This document shows, piece after piece, positions 7,097 to 14,283 of a DNA stretch of 20,834 nucleotides (position 1 is the stretch's first letter; each line of letters starts with the position of its first letter). The notes beneath the pieces were generated by a model, which was not told where the DNA came from, searched no databases, and was given only the letters and a program-made list of their open reading frames with translations. The translations under genes and the position numbers were made by a program. The DNA lies in NCBI GenBank assembly GCA_036503065.1, contig DASXXM010000073.1, positions 1 to 20,834 on the forward strand. The letters run 5' to 3'. The stretch comes from DATEPR01 sp036503065 (GTDB lineage Bacteria > Actinomycetota > Actinomycetes > Mycobacteriales > Pseudonocardiaceae).

Positions 7097-8449
7097 TCAG
7101 GTGCCGACGAGCAGCCAGCTCTCGTCGCGCGGTCCCGCGCCGAGACAGGTGGCGTTGTAGGCGTCCAGGGCCTTCTGTGCCTCGGCGGTGGCGCGGGTGA
7201 ACCGGGCCAACGGTTCGGCGCCACGCAGCAGGACGTCCTCCATCGCCGCCATGATCGCGGTCTGGATGCCGTGCGAGCCGGGGAACACCGGGCAGTTCGA
7301 GCCGGGGGAGCCGTCGGTCTGCTCCAACTGCTCGGTGGCCACCCGGTGCAGCGGCTGCTGGTCGAACCAGCCCTCGCCCTCGAGCACCGCGACGGCTCCG
7401 TAGGTGGCGGGCGTGGAACCGTTGGCCCGATGCCATTCGGCGCCGTTGCGCGGGCTCTGCAGGTACTGGATGAACGCGAGGGCGCCGTCGCGCACCGCGG
7501 GGTCGAGGCCGTCGGCCAGCCACAGGGCGTCGCCGCCGATCCAGTTGCCGGCCGGCGTGATCCGCTCGTTGTGCGGCAGGCCGCTCGCTGTCACGTCGAA
7601 CCCGTTCGCCCGGCCGACCTCGGTCATGAAGGCGATCTCGAACGACGAACCGAACCGCAGCGCGACCCGCTGCTCCGTGAATGCCTTGATGCTGCCGATC
7701 CAGTCCTCGAACGCGCCGGTGTAGAGGAACCACCCCTGCTCGTTGAGTCGTTGCCACCAGTCCACATAGGACATGATGGCGTCCGTGGTGAGATCGACCG
7801 CGGTGGCACGCTCGGCGTGGCCGTTGTCGTTGTCCAGGAACAGGCCGCCCTGCTGGGCGACCGCGTGCTGGAACAGCTTGCCGTCGTCCGGCCAGGAGAC
7901 CGCGAACTCGGGGCCGTCGTCGAGCCGGGCGACCGCCTCGCACGCCGCGGTCAGCTCGGCCCAGGTGCGGGGGACCTCGTCGACGCCTGCCGCGCGCAGT
8001 ATCGTCGTGTTGCTGTAGAGCAGCATCGTCGACAGCGTCAGCGGCACGGCGGCGAGCTCACCGCCGATGGTGTAGAAGCCGCGGCAGGCCGCGATGAGAT
8101 CGTCGAGGATGACCGGTTCGCCCAGGATCTCGCTGCGGCCGGCGATCTCGCGGGAGATCGAGGTGAACAACGGCCTGCCGGCCGGGGTGACCGTGTCGAT
8201 CGCCTGTTGGGACGCGCCGGAATAGTAGGACGCGATCGTCGGCGGCGTGCCGGCCAGCGCCAGTCGGGACACTTCGGTCGGCAGGTCCTCGTAGTAGCAG
8301 CCCCGAATGTTGACCCGGTATTCCGGATGCGCACGTTCGAACTCCTGCGCCCGCTGCCGGACCGGCTCGAGAAAGGCCGGGAACGGGTATTCGGACAGCA
8401 CGGCGTCGATCACGATGGGCGACGAGCCGGTCGATGCGTCCGATGGCAT
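7097..8449 (-). CDS. ABC-type solute-binding protein without signal peptide
   Basis: The protein has 450 residues with the layout of family 1 (sugar-type) extracellular solute-binding proteins: an EFERAHPEYRVNI opening, LAGTPPTIASYYSG, the hinge region AAVPLTLSTMLLYSN, PRTWAELTAACEAV, an ITPAGNWIGGDALW segment and a C-terminal helical pair. It opens with a polar stretch of about ten residues followed directly by mature-type sequence. No hydrophobic signal segment and no lipobox cysteine are visible. The ATG has GGAGG five bases upstream, so a missed N-terminus is unlikely. No permease or ATPase gene is near. It is probably cytoplasmic and may bind, carry or act on a pathway intermediate; this is inference. 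Confidence 0.88.
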   Translation of the reverse strand: MPSDASTGSSPIVIDAVLSEYPFPAFLEPVRQRAQEFERAHPEYRVNIRGCYYEDLPTEVSRLALAGTPPTIASYYSGASQQAIDTVTPAGRPLFTSISREIAGRSEILGEPVILDDLIAACRGFYTIGGELAAVPLTLSTMLLYSNTTILRAAGVDEVPRTWAELTAACEAVARLDDGPEFAVSWPDDGKLFQHAVAQQGGLFLDNDNGHAERATAVDLTTDAIMSYVDWWQRLNEQGWFLYTGAFEDWIGSIKAFTEQRVALRFGSSFEIAFMTEVGRANGFDVTASGLPHNERITPAGNWIGGDALWLADGLDPAVRDGALAFIQYLQSPRNGAEWHRANGSTPATYGAVAVLEGEGWFDQQPLHRVATEQLEQTDGSPGSNCPVFPGSHGIQTAIMAAMEDVLLRGAEPLARFTRATAEAQKALDAYNATCLGAGPRDESWLLVGT

Positions 8450-8453
8450 GAGA

Positions 8454-8458
8454 CCTCC
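8454..8458 (-). promoter_or_regulatory. Ribosome binding site that fixes the solute-binding-protein start
   Basis: GGAGG on the minus strand lies five bases before the ATG at 8449. It supports that start and hence the absence of a signal peptide. Confidence 0.75.
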
Positions 8459-8472
8459 ACTCGAGCGAGAGC

Positions 8473-8497
8473 GGCCGACGCACGGCGCGCGTCGGCC
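8473..8497. promoter_or_regulatory. 9-bp inverted repeat in the divergent gap
   Basis: GGCCGACGC (8473-8481) and GCGTCGGCC (8489-8497) are exact reverse complements with a 7-nt spacer. The site lies 23 bases upstream of the solute-binding-protein ATG, within the 180-bp gap at 8450-8629 that must drive both this gene and the ten-gene operon. It could be an operator or a 5'-UTR hairpin. Confidence 0.35.
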
Positions 8498-8629
8498 CCG
8501 GAGTCGATGCTGGCACCGGCCTCCGTCGCGGACACCTCCCGTCGTGCCGGCAATTCAGGAGATGCGTTCTGCGGCACGGTTTGTGACGCTGAGCCCGCAC
8601 CGTCGTTTCCAGTAAAGGATGTGCGGTCA

Positions 8630-9889
8630 ATGTCGGTTGTCGCCGCGAACTTCGGAGAACACAGCTTTCCTCGCCCGCCAGAACCGGGCCTGACTCCGGC
8701 GGACGTCATCGCCAGGGCGGAGACGATCGCGGCTGCCCTCGTCGAACGCCAACAGGAGACCGAGGATCGTACCTTCTACGCGTTGGACACCCACGAGGCG
8801 TTCACCAAGGCAGGTCTCTACCGCATTCTGGTGCCGCGCCGCTACGGCGGCTACGAGTTCGGTGTGGACACGTTCATGCGTGTCTCGATGGCACTGACCC
8901 GTGGCTGCCCGTCGACGGGCTGGATGTACACCCTGGGCGCCGCGCACGCGCTGGCCGTTGCCACGATGTTCCCGGAAGAGGCGCAGGACGAGATCTTCGC
9001 GACCGGCGAATTCGTCGGCCCCGCGACGGTCATGCCGGCCGGCACCGCGCAGCGCGCCGAGGACGGCGGCTGGGTGCTCAACGGGACATGGGGCTACTGC
9101 TCCGGCTCGCCCTACGCGACGTACTTCGTCGGCCACACCATGGTTTCCGGGCCGGACGGTGAACCGGCGCCGATGATGTTCATCGCGCCGCGCAGCCAGT
9201 GGCGCCGGCTGGACGACTGGGGCCAACAGCTCGGCCTGCGCGGCAGCGGGTCGCACAGCATCACCATCCAGGACGGGCACATCCCGGACCACTTCACCCT
9301 CGACGGCCACATGAGCCAGTTCTCGGTCGACGGCGGCACTCCGGGGCAGCGCCTGCACAACAACCCGGTGTACGGCGGCGGGCCGCTGAGCTTCATGAAC
9401 CTGGAGAGCGCCGTGCTCGCCGTCGGGATCGCCAAGGGCGCCCTGGACGCCTACGAGGACCTGATGCGCACCCGCACCACGTTGTTCCCGCCCGTCGTGG
9501 CACGCACCCACGACCCGGACTACCAGTTCTGGTACGGCGAGGCCACCGGCATGATCGCCACCGCGGAGGCCGCCATCCTCAATGCGACACAGCAGTGGCA
9601 GCAGGCCTGCGAAACCGGCCCGGCCGCGTTCACCAGGGAATTCGAGATGCGCATCGCCACCATCTGCCGCCAGGTGGTGCAGCTGTGCTGGCGCGCCGTC
9701 GAGCAGTACCTGTTGCCCACCGCGGGTTCCAGCGCGGTGCGCCGGGGCGAGCGGCTCGAACGCGTCTGGCGCGACATGTCCATGCTGCACACCCATGCGG
9801 GCTTCGCCGTGTTCCTGGCAGCCAAGGCCCAGCGCGAGCTGGCCAGGGCCCGTTTCGACATCCCTGACACCGAGGAGGTATCGCGATGA
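8630..9889 (+). CDS. Acyl-CoA-dehydrogenase-fold flavin monooxygenase
   Basis: This 419-residue protein belongs to the group D flavin monooxygenases (HpaB/HsaA/DszC-like), which use free reduced FMN or FAD from a separate reductase. Family signs are the N-terminal helical AGLYRILVPRRYGGYE (61-76), the middle-domain LNGTWGYCSGS (150-160), GLRGSGSHS (202-210) and a C-terminal helical bundle with LPTAGSSAV. Members hydroxylate phenols, indoles or heteroatoms. The ATG follows AAAGGA; a GTG three codons earlier is an alternative. It is the first gene of the long operon and overlaps the next gene by 4 bp (ATGA). No flavin reductase is in the window. Oxidation of an aromatic or indole-like intermediate is inferred; simple desaturation is less likely. 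Confidence 0.88.
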   Translation: MSVVAANFGEHSFPRPPEPGLTPADVIARAETIAAALVERQQETEDRTFYALDTHEAFTKAGLYRILVPRRYGGYEFGVDTFMRVSMALTRGCPSTGWMYTLGAAHALAVATMFPEEAQDEIFATGEFVGPATVMPAGTAQRAEDGGWVLNGTWGYCSGSPYATYFVGHTMVSGPDGEPAPMMFIAPRSQWRRLDDWGQQLGLRGSGSHSITIQDGHIPDHFTLDGHMSQFSVDGGTPGQRLHNNPVYGGGPLSFMNLESAVLAVGIAKGALDAYEDLMRTRTTLFPPVVARTHDPDYQFWYGEATGMIATAEAAILNATQQWQQACETGPAAFTREFEMRIATICRQVVQLCWRAVEQYLLPTAGSSAVRRGERLERVWRDMSMLHTHAGFAVFLAAKAQRELARARFDIPDTEEVSR

Positions 9890-11280
9890 CTCAGCAGGTG
9901 GGCCGCCGCGCGATCGTGCTGGGCGGAAGCATGGCCGGGCTGCTCGCGGCGCGGGTGCTGGCCGAGTCGTTCGACGAGGTACTGATCGTCGACCGTGACG
10001 AGCTGGACGGCGTGACAACGGCCCGGCGCGGCGTGCCGCAGGGCCGGCACGTGCACGGCCTCTTGGCGCGTGGCCAGCAGATCCTTGAGGAGCTGTTCCC
10101 CAGCTTCACCTCCGGCGCGATGGCCGCCGGCATCCCGACCGGCGACCTCGGTGAACTGCGCTGGTTCTTCGGCGGCAACCGGCTGCTGCCGGCCACCACC
10201 GGCCTGATCTGCGTGTCGGCCACCCGGCCGGTGCTGGAGCACCACGTGCGGGCCAGGGTGAATGCCCTGCCCAACGTGACGCTGGTCGAGCGCACCGACA
10301 TCGTGGGCATCACCACGTCCCGCGACGCCGCGCGGGTGACCGGCGCACAGATCCATCGCCACGGCGCGGCGAGCCCGGAGGTGCTGGAGGCCGACCTCGT
10401 CATCGACGCGACCGGCCGCGCGTCGCGAACGCCGGTGTGGCTGGACGAACTGGGCTACGGGCGACCGGAGGAGGTCCGGGTCAAGATCAACATCAGCTAC
10501 ACGACCAGGACCTACCGGCTGGCCGACGAGTCGATCCTGAACGGCGACCTGTCGATCAACCCGGTGGCGACGCCCGCGGCGCCGCGCGGCGCGTTCTTCT
10601 CCCGGATCGAGGACGGCAAGTGCGCGCTGTCGCTCACCGGCGTCCTCGGCGACAGCGCGCCGACCGACCCGGCCGGGTTCCTGGAGTACACCAGGTCGCT
10701 GCCGATCCCGGACGTCTACGACGTGGTCCGCGACGCGGAACCGCTGTCCGACGCGGTGATCTTCCGCTACCCGGCCAGCGTCCGGCGCCGGTACGAGCGA
10801 CTGTCCCGGTTCCCCAAGGGTTTCCTGGTGCTCGGCGACGCGGCCTGTAGCTTCAACCCGGCGTACGGCCAGGGCATGACGGTCGCGGCCATCGAGGCGC
10901 TGACCCTGCGCGACCACCTGACGCGCGGCGTGCCGGAGGCGGCCGCCTTCCACCGCGACATCGCCAAGGTCATCGACGGGCCGTGGGACATGTCGGTCGG
11001 CGGCGATCTGGGCTACCCCGAGGTGGAGGGCCCCCGCCCGCTGATGGTCAAGATCGTCAACGCGTACATGGCCAAGCTGCAGGCCGCCGCGACCCGCGAC
11101 CCCGAGGTGACCCGGAAGTTCATGCGGGTGGCCGGCATGGTCGACCCGCCCACCGCGATCCTGCGGCCCGGCATGATGCTTCGCGTGCTGCGCAACGGAA
11201 AGCCGGTACAGCCGGCGCTCGCCGTGGTGCCGCAGGCGGACAGCGGGCCGGACGAGGCGCAGGCTCAGCGCGCCGCCTGA
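9886..11280 (+). CDS. FAD-dependent monooxygenase/epoxidase-like
   Basis: The protein has 464 residues. The N-terminal dinucleotide motif is a variant GxGxxG (IVLGGSMAGLLAARVL, 10-25), with an acidic residue at the end of the next strand (VDRDE). The family stretch PQGRHVHGLLARGQQILEELFPSF (51-74) is followed by the DG-type VIDATGRASRTP and the ribose-binding GD motif FLVLGDAACSFNPAYGQGM. These are features of group A/E-like flavin monooxygenases related to squalene- and polyether-type epoxidases. It is cytoplasmic and needs FAD. It overlaps the upstream monooxygenase and lies 14 bp before the next oxidase. Epoxidation or hydroxylation of an alkene or aromatic ring is inferred. The exact substrate is not readable. 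Confidence 0.87.
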   Translation: MTQQVGRRAIVLGGSMAGLLAARVLAESFDEVLIVDRDELDGVTTARRGVPQGRHVHGLLARGQQILEELFPSFTSGAMAAGIPTGDLGELRWFFGGNRLLPATTGLICVSATRPVLEHHVRARVNALPNVTLVERTDIVGITTSRDAARVTGAQIHRHGAASPEVLEADLVIDATGRASRTPVWLDELGYGRPEEVRVKINISYTTRTYRLADESILNGDLSINPVATPAAPRGAFFSRIEDGKCALSLTGVLGDSAPTDPAGFLEYTRSLPIPDVYDVVRDAEPLSDAVIFRYPASVRRRYERLSRFPKGFLVLGDAACSFNPAYGQGMTVAAIEALTLRDHLTRGVPEAAAFHRDIAKVIDGPWDMSVGGDLGYPEVEGPRPLMVKIVNAYMAKLQAAATRDPEVTRKFMRVAGMVDPPTAILRPGMMLRVLRNGKPVQPALAVVPQADSGPDEAQAQRAA

Positions 11281-11294
11281 CACCGGAGGACCAG

Positions 11295-12659
11295 ATGAGC
11301 GCTCCCGTCGCCCTGCCGGGAGAGCCGGCGTACGACGCGGCCACCCAGGTGTTCAACCTGGCCGCGCCGATGCGGCCGGTGGCCGCGGTGACGGTGCGGA
11401 CGGTCGACGACATCCGCGCCGCACTACGGCACGCGCGGGAGCGCGCGCTTTCGGTACGGGTACACACCACCGGCCACGCGTCCGGCAGCGCGGGCCCGAT
11501 GCGCTCTGCCCTGCTGATCAGGACGGCGCTCGATGGATCAGTCGAGGTCGACGTCGACCGGCGGCTGGCCCGGATTCCCGCCGGCACCAGGTGGGGCGCG
11601 GTGGTCGAGGCCACCACGCCGCACGGCCTCGTGCCGCCGCACGGATCGGCGGGCACCGTCGGCGTCGTCGGTTACCTTCTCGGCGGCGGGATCAGCTTCT
11701 ACGGCCGTGCGATCGGCCTTGCCGCCAACAGCGTGCGGGCGATCGAACTGGTGACCGCCGACGGCGAGCTGCGCCGGGTGGCCGCCGACCGCGATCCGGA
11801 CCTGTTCCGGGCGTTGCGCGGCGGTGGCGGTGGTTTCGGCGTGGTGACCGCGATCGAGGTCGAGCTGTTCGCGGCGACCACGGTTGTCGCGGGCGCGACC
11901 TTCTGGTCGGCCACGCACGCCGACGCCCTGCTGCGTGCCTGGCAGAAGTGGACGCTCGACGCGCCGCGCGAGGCGTCCACGTCGCTGCGGATTTTGAACC
12001 TGCCGGACGTGCCCGAGGTGCCGCCCGAGTTGCGCGGCGGCCCGGTGCTCGGCGTCGACGGCGTCATTCTGTCTACTGTGGATGGTGTGCCGGACGACGC
12101 CGCCCGGCATACCGAGGACCTGCTGGGTCCGCTGCGTTCGGTTGCCCGGCCGGTGCTGGACGCCTGGCAGGTCTGCGCGCCCGGCGCGGTGCTGGACGTG
12201 CACATGGATCCCAGCGATCCAGTGCCCTACCTGGGTGACCACCTGCTGCTGCGGGAACTCGGCGACGTCGGCGCCGCGGAGTTCGTCCGGGTGCTCGGCG
12301 CGGGCTCCGGGTCGCCGCTGGTGATGGCGGCGCTGCGCCAACTCGGCGGCGCGCTGTCGCGGCCCGATCCGGCGGGCGGCGTGTTGAACCACCTTGACGC
12401 GCACTACGTCTACTCGGGTTCCGCGGTACCGGACGGGCCGGTCACCCCGGAGCTGATCACCGGGCACTTCGCGACCGTGCGGGCCGCGCTCGGCCCGTGG
12501 GACACCGGCCGCACCGCGCCCACGTTCGTCGAGAGCCACGAGCAGCCGCAGGGCCACCTGACGGCGGCCGACATCGCGGCCGTCGACCTGGTGCGGGCGC
12601 GGATCGACCCGACCGGGCTGTTCCGCGCCGACATCTCGCCCAACGCGACCGCGACGTGA
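11295..12659 (+). CDS. VAO/BBE-type FAD-linked oxidase
   Basis: The 454-residue protein has the FAD-binding PCMH domain of the vanillyl-alcohol/berberine-bridge oxidases and a BBE-like C-terminus (VRARIDPTGLFRADI). The His that binds FAD covalently through its 8-alpha methyl is present (H61 in HTTGHASG). The Cys that forms a second link in bicovalent members appears replaced by Ala (A119 in HGSAGTVGVVGYLLGGG), so single-link flavin is predicted. Such enzymes use oxygen to oxidise alcohols, amines or phenols, or to drive cyclisation. There is no signal peptide, so it acts in the cytoplasm. The ATG follows GGAGGA. A gap of 104 bp separates it from the TrpC-like gene, the widest in the first nine genes of the operon. 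Confidence 0.9.
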   Translation: MSAPVALPGEPAYDAATQVFNLAAPMRPVAAVTVRTVDDIRAALRHARERALSVRVHTTGHASGSAGPMRSALLIRTALDGSVEVDVDRRLARIPAGTRWGAVVEATTPHGLVPPHGSAGTVGVVGYLLGGGISFYGRAIGLAANSVRAIELVTADGELRRVAADRDPDLFRALRGGGGGFGVVTAIEVELFAATTVVAGATFWSATHADALLRAWQKWTLDAPREASTSLRILNLPDVPEVPPELRGGPVLGVDGVILSTVDGVPDDAARHTEDLLGPLRSVARPVLDAWQVCAPGAVLDVHMDPSDPVPYLGDHLLLRELGDVGAAEFVRVLGAGSGSPLVMAALRQLGGALSRPDPAGGVLNHLDAHYVYSGSAVPDGPVTPELITGHFATVRAALGPWDTGRTAPTFVESHEQPQGHLTAADIAAVDLVRARIDPTGLFRADISPNATAT

Positions 12660-12753
12660 CGACTGTCCGTCCATTGTAGACGAAAGGCTGGCACTGAGCA
12701 AGATGCCGCGCGACGGTCGCGGTGTGAGGATCGCGATGTCGCCGGAGGGGGGC

Positions 12754-12759
12754 GAGGAG
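12754..12759 (+). promoter_or_regulatory. Ribosome binding site that fixes the TrpC-like start
   Basis: GAGGAG lies 4 bases before the ATG at 12764. An in-frame TGA at 12725 and no start codon between it and 12764 exclude a longer N-terminus. Confidence 0.75.
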
Positions 12760-12763
12760 AACC

Positions 12764-13477
12764 ATGAACGGTCGCAGCCTGTACGGGGTGCTGGAGTCCG
12801 CGCGGCGCGGACGACAGCCCGCGGTGCTGGCCGACGTGAAGGCCCGCTCGCCCCGGGACGGCGACCTGCTCGACCTGGACCGGCTGGACGCGTATCTGGA
12901 CGCCCTCGTCGCGGCCGGCGTGGCCGCGCTGACCACGCCGACCGATCCGGTGTACTTCGCCGGGGGCGTGGAGCTGGCCGCGCGGATCCGGGCCAGGACC
13001 GAGCTTCCGTTGATGCGCAAGGAGTTCTTCTGCACCCCCCGCCAACTCGACGAGTCGGTCGCGGTCGGCTTCGACGCGGTGCAGCTCTCGGTCAACACGA
13101 CACCGGCCGGTCAGCTCGAGCGGCTGCGTGACCACGCCGAGCGGCTCGGCCTCGAGGTGCTGTTCGGGGTACACACCCGCTGGCACCTGGACACGGCGCT
13201 CGCGCTCGACCCGGTCGCGGTGGCGGTGAACAACCGCAACATCGTCGCCCTGGAAATGGATCCCGGCACGGTCCGCATCACCGAGTTGCTGATGCCGGAC
13301 GTGCCGCCCGACGTGTTCGTCCTCTCCGAGAGCGCCTTCTTCACCGCCGACGACGTGGCGCGGGCGGCCGCCGCCGGTGCGGAGGGCGTGCTCGTCGGCA
13401 CCGCGCTGGCCAAGAGCGACGACCCGGCCGCACTCGTGCGCAAACTGCGGGACGGAGCCTGGCTGTGCCCACGTTAG
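12764..13477 (+). CDS. Divergent indole-3-glycerol-phosphate synthase (TrpC-like)
   Basis: This 237-residue (beta/alpha)8 barrel clearly aligns with TrpC. VLADVKARSP (21-30) matches the AExKxxSP motif, RKEFFCTP (85-92) the RKDF motif, LFGVHT (133-138) the LVEVH motif, NNRN (156-159) the NNR motif and LSES (187-190) the SES motif; LVGTALAK marks the phosphate site. Both catalytic lysines (K26, K86), N156, E189 and S190 are kept. The residue aligned with the general base Glu159 of the Sulfolobus enzyme is G135, and the Glu51 position is D24. It lacks about 25 N-terminal residues found in ordinary TrpC. Ring closure of CdRP to indole-glycerol phosphate may be lost or changed. It overlaps the TrpA-like gene by 13 bp. 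I give no symbol because trpC function is doubtful. Confidence 0.88.
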   Translation: MNGRSLYGVLESARRGRQPAVLADVKARSPRDGDLLDLDRLDAYLDALVAAGVAALTTPTDPVYFAGGVELAARIRARTELPLMRKEFFCTPRQLDESVAVGFDAVQLSVNTTPAGQLERLRDHAERLGLEVLFGVHTRWHLDTALALDPVAVAVNNRNIVALEMDPGTVRITELLMPDVPPDVFVLSESAFFTADDVARAAAAGAEGVLVGTALAKSDDPAALVRKLRDGAWLCPR

Positions 13478-14283
13478 ACCGGCTCGGCGACCGTCTCGCG
13501 GCCGCCGGCACGCGAGGCGAGCGGCTGCTCGTTCTCTACCTGACGCTCGGCGACCCGCTGGCCGACTCGCTCGAACTCGCCGTCGCCGCCGTGGCGGCCG
13601 GCGCGGACGTGCTGGAGCTCGGCATCCCGACACCGGGGACGCGGCCGCGCGGCACCGACATCGCGTCGTCCTTCGACCGCGCCCGGGAGTGCTCTCCCGA
13701 CCGGGCCCTGGCGTTGGTACGGGAGTTACGCGACCGCCTGCCCGGCACACCGCTGCTGGCCCTGGTGTATCCGCCGACGGTCGCCGACATCGGCGCGGAC
13801 CGGCTGCCCGAACTGGCCGCGGCAGCCGAGTTGGACGGCCTGGTGCTGACCGATCCGGACGGCGGGCTCACCGCGGGCCAGGTGGCCGCCGCAGGCCTGA
13901 GCGCGATCCCGCTGGTCACGCCCGGCACCGACCCGGCACGCAGGCGCCAACTCGAGGACACCGCACGCCACCTGACCTACCAGACGCTCGCCGAGCGCAC
14001 CGGCGTCCTGCTGGACCCGACCCAGGTCGGCCGGATCGCCGAAACGGCGGCGCGGACGGCCACCAAGCCGTTCCTCGCCGGGTTCGGCATCCGCGACGAG
14101 CACGACATCCGCGCGGTCGCGCCGCACGCCGGCGGTGTGGTGATCGGCAGCGAGCTCTACCGGGGCCTGGCCGCCGCCCAGCAGGCGGCGCGGGTGGCGT
14201 GGACCGGGACCGCCGTGCGCCGCTGGAAGGCCGCGACCGTCCTTTCTCGAACCGACCTGGCGAGGAGTGGGCATGCGCGTTGA
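13465..14283 (+). CDS. Divergent tryptophan synthase alpha-like barrel (TrpA-like)
   Basis: The 272-residue protein aligns with TrpA through its whole barrel: LYLTLGDP (24-31), AGADVLELGIP (45-55), LVYPPTV (100-106), PFLAGFGIR (202-210) and VVIGSELYR (225-233). The catalytic Glu49 of E. coli TrpA is kept (E51). Eleven residues on, with no gap, the catalytic Asp60 is R62, and the FSDPLADGP loop reads TPGTRPRGT. The RAGVTG loop is also changed. The C-terminal 25 residues are an Arg-rich extension. No TrpB partner is present. Ordinary cleavage of indole-glycerol phosphate to indole and glyceraldehyde phosphate is therefore doubtful. The start is a GTG overlapping the TrpC-like gene, and the 3' end overlaps the hydroxylase gene by 11 bp, so the three are probably translated together. 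Confidence 0.85.
   Translation: MPTLDRLGDRLAAAGTRGERLLVLYLTLGDPLADSLELAVAAVAAGADVLELGIPTPGTRPRGTDIASSFDRARECSPDRALALVRELRDRLPGTPLLALVYPPTVADIGADRLPELAAAAELDGLVLTDPDGGLTAGQVAAAGLSAIPLVTPGTDPARRRQLEDTARHLTYQTLAERTGVLLDPTQVGRIAETAARTATKPFLAGFGIRDEHDIRAVAPHAGGVVIGSELYRGLAAAQQAARVAWTGTAVRRWKAATVLSRTDLARSGHAR
14262..14267 (+). promoter_or_regulatory. Ribosome binding site that sets the hydroxylase start
   Basis: GAGGAG lies five bases before the ATG at 14273. It makes the GTG at 14267, which overlaps it, an unlikely start. Confidence 0.7.

Noticed and set aside
7097..8449. Nutrient-uptake or drug-export function for the solute-binding protein
   Set aside because: There is no signal peptide and no permease or ATPase gene, so a transport role at the membrane is not supported.
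6398..8629. A long plus-strand frame that runs into the monooxygenase at 8630
   Set aside because: The upstream part crosses the membrane-protein gene in another frame, a strong terminator and the antisense of the solute-binding protein. Homology starts only near 8630, where AAAGGA precedes the ATG.
8630..9889. True acyl-CoA dehydrogenase of beta-oxidation
   Set aside because: The sequence pattern (LNGTWGYCSGS, GLRGSGSHS) fits the group D monooxygenases, and no other beta-oxidation genes are near.
14267..14272. GTG start two codons earlier for the aryl-CoA hydroxylase
   Set aside because: That GTG overlaps the GAGGAG ribosome site; the ATG at 14273 has ideal spacing and begins directly with the FAD-binding strand.
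12764..14283. Ordinary tryptophan biosynthesis genes trpC and trpA
   Set aside because: There is no trpB, trpD or other trp gene, the context is tailoring enzymes, and key catalytic residues appear changed. I kept the family name but not the gene symbols.
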